From: JAVBPB01 sp031549965 | GTDB lineage: Bacteria > Bacillota > Clostridia > Lachnospirales > Lachnospiraceae | Direction: 5' to 3' | Assembly: GCA_031549965.1 (NCBI GenBank) | Contig: JAVBPB010000141.1 | Coordinates: forward strand, 1 to 8,788 | Length of the DNA stretch: 8,788 nt | Shown: piece by piece, positions 5,760 to 8,788 of the stretch | Position numbering within the stretch: the first letter of the stretch is position 1 | How the letters are laid out: the number at the start of each line of letters is the position of its first letter | Made by a program: the position numbers and the translations under genes | The notes under the pieces: generated by a model | What the model was told of the DNA's origin: nothing | Seen by the model: the letters and a program-made list of their open reading frames with translations, nothing else | Database searches by the model: none

Positions 5760-5768
5760 ATTATAACA
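5760..5768 (-). promoter_or_regulatory. extended -10 promoter of ttcA
   Basis: On the minus strand TGTTATAAT combines a perfect TATAAT with the upstream TG of an extended -10 element. No good -35 is found 17 bases upstream (CTATAC), which is usual for extended -10 promoters. The leader would be about 33 bases. A palindrome covers the -35 position. Confidence 0.6.
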
Positions 5769-5777
5769 TGAAAAATT

Positions 5778-5796
5778 AAAAAGTATAGTACTTTTT
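5778..5796. promoter_or_regulatory. perfect 19-bp dyad over the ttcA -35 region, operator candidate
   Basis: AAAAAGTA-TAG-TACTTTTT is an 8-bp perfect inverted repeat with a three-base centre. It spans the expected -35 position of the ttcA promoter, where a dimeric repressor could act. It is AT-rich, so chance is possible, and the regulator is unknown. Confidence 0.35.
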
Positions 5797-5860
5797 GTCA
5801 TTAATGCCAAGGAATAGTAACACCTTTATCTTTACAAAATATTTTCAGAAATGTTTTAAA

Positions 5861-5892
5861 TTGACATAATTCTACCACAATTTATTTATAAA
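5861..5892 (+). promoter_or_regulatory. possible amidase promoter
   Basis: A perfect TTGACA (5861-5866) is followed by TATTTA after 16 bases (5883-5888) or TATAAA after 20 bases (5887-5892). The -35 is convincing and the -10 is not. The leader to the GTG at 5991 would be about 95 bases. Confidence 0.45.
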
Positions 5893-5902
5893 ATATGATT
5901 AT

Positions 5903-5916
5903 TGAAAACGGTTTGT
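5903..5916 (+). promoter_or_regulatory. possible CcpA (cre) site in the amidase leader
   Basis: TGAAAACGGTTTGT fits the catabolite-responsive consensus TGWAANCGNTNWCA at 12 of 14 positions, with the central CG intact and the last two bases off. It lies just downstream of the possible amidase promoter, where a bound protein could act as a roadblock. One degenerate site is weak evidence. Confidence 0.3.
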
Positions 5917-5976
5917 AATATAAAAGAATATTAAGAAAGGAGAAGTATTAATTAGCCAAAAAAACATAAAATTTAT

Positions 5977-5985
5977 AAAAGGGTG
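5977..5985 (+). promoter_or_regulatory. ribosome binding site for the GTG start of the amidase
   Basis: AAAAGGGTG lies close upstream of the GTG at 5991, with the GGG seven bases away. The GTG starts a textbook signal peptide and there is no nearby ATG in frame, which supports the unusual start codon. Confidence 0.75.
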
Positions 5986-5990
5986 ATAAA

Positions 5991-8621
5991 GTGAAAAGAT
6001 TTTTAAAGATATTTATATTAGTAACTTCAATAATCATAATGCCGTTAATGACAGTAAACGCAGCATCCAGTATTAAAATATCATATAATAATAAATCATA
6101 TAATTATACTGACAAACAAATTAAGGTTGTTTTTAATGGAAAAAGTATTAATATTTCTGGTACTCCAGGAATATTATTATCTCAGACAGCTCTTGTACCT
6201 TATGAAGAAGTATTTAAAAATTCTTCACTGGGAGCAGCATGTAAGTTATCAAATAATACACTTACAATTGCTAAAGGTTCAAAGAACATAAAGTTAACCG
6301 TAAACAGTAAAACAGCTTATATCAATGGTAAAAAAACAACTTTAAGTGTCGCACCAACAAAAGTAACTTATAAATCTAATAATAAGTCTAAAATTTTAGT
6401 TCCGGCAAGAGCGGTTACAGAAGCTTTAGGATATAAATATGTGTGGAACAGTTCTACTGCAACAAGCACAATTTCAAAACCATTAGATATTAAATATGAT
6501 GGTAAATGGTATTCTTACACAAGTACACAAGGTAAGGTTACAGTAGATGGCAAGGAAATTAATGTATCTGGTATGCCAAGCGTGATAATGAATAATACCG
6601 CATTAGTACAAGCAAAAGCAGTATTTGCCAATTCTTCAATAAAAGCCACATATAAGTACGACAGCAAAACTAAAATTTTAACAATGACAAAAGGAAGTAA
6701 CACTGTTAAAATCACAATAAACAGTAAAACCGCATATGTAAACAATAAGAAAACTACAATGACTACAGCAGCCAAAGAAATTACCAATAAAGCCAATGGC
6801 AATACATATATTATGGTGCCGGGTCAATTTGTAGCTAATGCACTTGGATATAATTATACATGGAGTAATAGCACATTAACATCTACCATTACAACAAAAA
6901 AACAAACTAATGTTACTAAACCAGTTGATAATATAGTGAAAAATGAAGTGGAATACAAAGAGTTTTTCAATTGGGAAATCCACAATGATTATTTTGAAAA
7001 CTATGATTCCATTGCTAAATTGTCAGACAGTATTACTATAACATCTAATAAGACAACTTCATCTAATTTAGCTATTGAAGATACAACTAACTATGATACT
7101 ACATCAGATAATATGATTACTAGTAATATTAACAGTATATATTCAATTGTTAAAGAAGAAATATTAGATGGCACAGAAGTGTATAGAATATATTCTGATA
7201 CTCCTATGACATCAATTACTGCAACAAATGAAAAAAGTAATTCATTAATATTTGATGTAGCTAATTCAACAGTATTAAGTGAACAGATATATTCATATGA
7301 AACAGGTATTGTAAATCAAATCACAGCCTCTAATGATTATGAAATGCAATCCTCAAATTTTGAATTTTCATTAAATACAAGCAAGGTAAAATATAAAGCA
7401 GTCTTAACAGAAAATAATTGTGTACTAGAAATTACTATTTATAATAATTACATTAATTCTATATCTGCCGGAAATGCAGTTGATGGAGAATATATTACAA
7501 TAGATGGAATAATTACTCCAGATACAGAAATCACGGAAGACGAAGAAAATATTTATGTTGAGATTCCATATACAATTAATGGTGTTGGAGAACAAAATGC
7601 AATAATATCTGACTCACAATGTATTAAGGCTGTACTTAGTTCTAGTCCAATTACTAATTCAACATTAATTGTAATTACTAAAACAGCCAATGCAGAGTAT
7701 TTTGTTTCTCAAAACTCTACAAGTGTTACTATAAAATTAATTGATAAAAATAGTATGGATTATTCGATTAGTTTTCTTAAACCTGATGGTATAGACTATT
7801 CATCAATAACTACTAATGATTTATATTTGAATAAAAAATATGTAATAACTATACCAGGTGATTATGTCGATTTTTATCATCAAAATCCTATTCAATATGT
7901 AAGGTCAAGTTTAAAAAGTATTGAAGTTAAACTAAATTCTAGTGGCAACACTGAAATAATTATTTACACAGATGCAGTTAAGGGATTTATTGTTAATGAA
8001 CTTTCAGATGTATTTACAGTAAAAATTGGCACACCAAAGGAAATATACAAAAATATTGTGGTACTTGATCCAGGTCATGGAGGTACTGATCCAGGAGCTA
8101 TGTATTCAGGTGTTAATGAAAAGGATCTAAACTTTAAAGTGCTTTATACTTACGCTAAAAGTTATTTTGATCAAAATCCTAATATAAAAGTATACTACAT
8201 TAGAACATCAGATGTATTTTACACATTAAGTGAGCGTGCTGCATTTGCAAAAACTGTTGAAGCTGATTTGTTTATAAGTTTACATAATAATGCGGCAGCA
8301 GCAAGTGCAGAAGGTACAGAAGTTTATTATTCTACAGATAATAATAAAACCTTAAGTAATGGTTTAAACAGTAAAGCATTAGCTCAAATTTTTTCAGATA
8401 ATCTGGCTTCAACTATTGGTACTAAAAATAGAGGGGTAAGAACAGCTGGATTTGCGGTTACAAAAAACAATACGGTACCAGCCATATTAATAGAATTAGC
8501 ATTTATGACAAATAGCTCAGATATGAAAAAACTTAAAAATGAAGAATTTCTTAAGAAGAGTGCTAAGGCCATCTATGACACTACCGTAAAGGTATTTGAA
8601 CAATATCCAACAGGAAGATAA
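5991..8621 (+). CDS. secreted N-acetylmuramoyl-L-alanine amidase with tandem stalk-type domains
   Basis: The enzyme should cleave the bond between N-acetylmuramic acid and L-alanine in peptidoglycan, outside the cell. The 876-residue protein starts at a GTG. Residues 1-24 are a signal peptide (MKRFLKIF, a hydrophobic core, then VNA|A). Two tandem copies of a roughly 135-residue domain follow at about 28-163 and 165-301, resembling the copper amine oxidase N-terminal 'stalk' domain. Each has an NSKTAYxNxKKTT segment and ends in ALGYxYxW with a xTSTI tail. A Ser/Thr/Asn-rich linker (about 305-385) leads to beta-rich AMIN-like modules (about 390-680). The C-terminal Amidase_3 domain (about 688-870) has zinc ligands His696 (DPGHGG), Glu710 (NEKDLN) and His765 (SLHNN), plus the catalytic Glu835 (LIELAFMTN). 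All are intact. The stalk and AMIN modules probably bind the cell wall. Likely roles are cell separation, wall turnover or sporulation-related lysis. It is divergent from ttcA. Confidence 0.93.
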   Translation: MKRFLKIFILVTSIIIMPLMTVNAASSIKISYNNKSYNYTDKQIKVVFNGKSINISGTPGILLSQTALVPYEEVFKNSSLGAACKLSNNTLTIAKGSKNIKLTVNSKTAYINGKKTTLSVAPTKVTYKSNNKSKILVPARAVTEALGYKYVWNSSTATSTISKPLDIKYDGKWYSYTSTQGKVTVDGKEINVSGMPSVIMNNTALVQAKAVFANSSIKATYKYDSKTKILTMTKGSNTVKITINSKTAYVNNKKTTMTTAAKEITNKANGNTYIMVPGQFVANALGYNYTWSNSTLTSTITTKKQTNVTKPVDNIVKNEVEYKEFFNWEIHNDYFENYDSIAKLSDSITITSNKTTSSNLAIEDTTNYDTTSDNMITSNINSIYSIVKEEILDGTEVYRIYSDTPMTSITATNEKSNSLIFDVANSTVLSEQIYSYETGIVNQITASNDYEMQSSNFEFSLNTSKVKYKAVLTENNCVLEITIYNNYINSISAGNAVDGEYITIDGIITPDTEITEDEENIYVEIPYTINGVGEQNAIISDSQCIKAVLSSSPITNSTLIVITKTANAEYFVSQNSTSVTIKLIDKNSMDYSISFLKPDGIDYSSITTNDLYLNKKYVITIPGDYVDFYHQNPIQYVRSSLKSIEVKLNSSGNTEIIIYTDAVKGFIVNELSDVFTVKIGTPKEIYKNIVVLDPGHGGTDPGAMYSGVNEKDLNFKVLYTYAKSYFDQNPNIKVYYIRTSDVFYTLSERAAFAKTVEADLFISLHNNAAAASAEGTEVYYSTDNNKTLSNGLNSKALAQIFSDNLASTIGTKNRGVRTAGFAVTKNNTVPAILIELAFMTNSSDMKKLKNEEFLKKSAKAIYDTTVKVFEQYPTGR
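6075..6888 (+). repeat. tandem duplication encoding two stalk-type domains
   Basis: The coding sequence for residues about 28-163 and 165-301 is an internal duplication. Similarity survives at the DNA level, for example TAAACAGTAAAAC at about 6301 and 6719, followed in both copies by codons for a TAYxN-x-KKTT segment. The copies have diverged at the protein level, so the duplication is not recent. Confidence 0.8.
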
Positions 8622-8633
8622 TAAAATCAATAG

Positions 8634-8662
8634 ATAGGATGGGGTAAAACTCATCCTATTTT
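8634..8662 (+). terminator. hairpin between the amidase and the next gene
   Basis: ATAGGATG (8634-8641) pairs perfectly with CATCCTAT (8652-8659) around a 10-base loop, and the plus strand continues into TTTT (8659-8662). It lies 12 bases past the amidase stop and 19 bases before the next start codon. The T-run is short, so it may only attenuate transcription into the next gene. Confidence 0.65.
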
Positions 8663-8680
8663 ATTATGAAAGGATAAGCT

Positions 8681-8788
8681 ATGAATAAAAAATATATAAA
8701 AGTTTTTCTTGTTTTTTTAATAGGTATTTTAATTGTACAAGGAGGTACAATATACGCTGCAACAAAAGACACAAAAAAACCAACTATA
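8681..8788 (+). CDS. start of an exported protein, cut by the window edge
   Basis: An ATG at 8681, preceded by AAAGGAT seven to eight bases upstream, opens a frame that runs 36 codons to the window end. The visible part is a signal peptide: MNKKYIKVF, a hydrophobic stretch of about 13 residues, then GGTIYAATKDTKKP, with probable cleavage after YAA or IYA. The mature part is only just reached, so the function is unknown. Its position after the amidase suggests a second cell-envelope protein, possibly transcribed by readthrough past the 8634-8662 hairpin. Confidence 0.75.
   Translation, partial: MNKKYIKVFLVFLIGILIVQGGTIYAATKDTKKPTI

Noticed and set aside
5936..5942. Strong AAAGGAG upstream of the amidase suggesting a leader peptide
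   Set aside because: No ATG, GTG or TTG follows at a usable distance, and a TAG occurs shortly after. It is probably chance in purine-rich sequence.
3868..5990. Attachment site or dif site near the tyrosine recombinase
   Set aside because: No 28-bp sequence resembling the Firmicute dif pattern and no direct repeats flanking the recombinase were seen. There are also no phage or element genes nearby.
6515..6802. Minus-strand open frame inside the amidase
   Set aside because: Antisense of the second stalk-type domain; the hydrophobic Val/Leu-rich product is a mirror of Lys/Asn/Thr-rich coding sequence.
8384..8572. Minus-strand open frame inside the amidase catalytic domain
   Set aside because: It is fully antisense to conserved Amidase_3 sequence including the catalytic glutamate, and shows no independent signals.
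1..8788. CRISPR arrays, tRNA or rRNA genes, riboswitches, toxin-antitoxin or defence systems
   Set aside because: No regularly spaced direct repeats, cloverleaf-like sequence, T-box or known riboswitch core, or defence protein family was recognised on reading both strands. Short structured RNAs cannot be excluded without a covariance search.

Overview
The window reads as chromosomal DNA from a low-GC, Gram-positive anaerobe of the class Clostridia, perhaps a Lachnospirales-type organism. The grounds are strong AT bias, GGAGG-type ribosome binding sites, T-rich intrinsic terminators, a Bacillus-type LexA with GAAC-N4-GTTC-like operators, and a secreted amidase carrying stalk-type domains. The taxonomic placement is inference from gene content, not from a marker gene.

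Layout: positions 1-57 may hold the last codons of a plus-strand gene that starts outside the window, followed by a strong hairpin terminator (163-201). lexA lies on the minus strand (216-830), with two LexA-box-like sites at its promoter (952-988). A stretch without a recognised gene (about 990-1400) holds a 35-codon small ORF with a ribosome binding site and a 149-bp, GC-richer element bounded by imperfect inverted repeats (1213-1361). Next on the plus strand are a compact HelD-type RNA polymerase recycling ATPase (1404-3284) with its own terminator, and a small LysM membrane or secreted protein resembling the SOS division inhibitor YneA (3479-3784). The YneA-like promoter has a near-perfect LexA box between its -35 and -10 elements. 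Convergent to it on the minus strand is a two-gene unit, a TtcA-like tRNA thiolation enzyme (4986-5720) followed by a tyrosine recombinase (3918-4967). Divergent from ttcA is a large secreted N-acetylmuramoyl-L-alanine amidase (5991-8621) and the first 36 codons of another exported protein (8681-window end).

The clearest functional story is an SOS module. LexA appears to repress its own gene and the YneA-like division inhibitor, so DNA damage would delay septation. In Bacillus, lexA and yneA are divergent neighbours. Here they keep that orientation but are separated by about 2.5 kb containing helD, the small ORF and the inverted-repeat element, which suggests insertion into an ancestral lexA/yneA pair. 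The remaining genes (tRNA modification, Xer-like recombinase, cell-wall amidase) look like normal chromosomal functions. No CRISPR array, rRNA, tRNA, phage module or recognisable defence system was seen. The least explained parts are the 1213-1361 element, the 1063-1170 small ORF and the shortened HelD.
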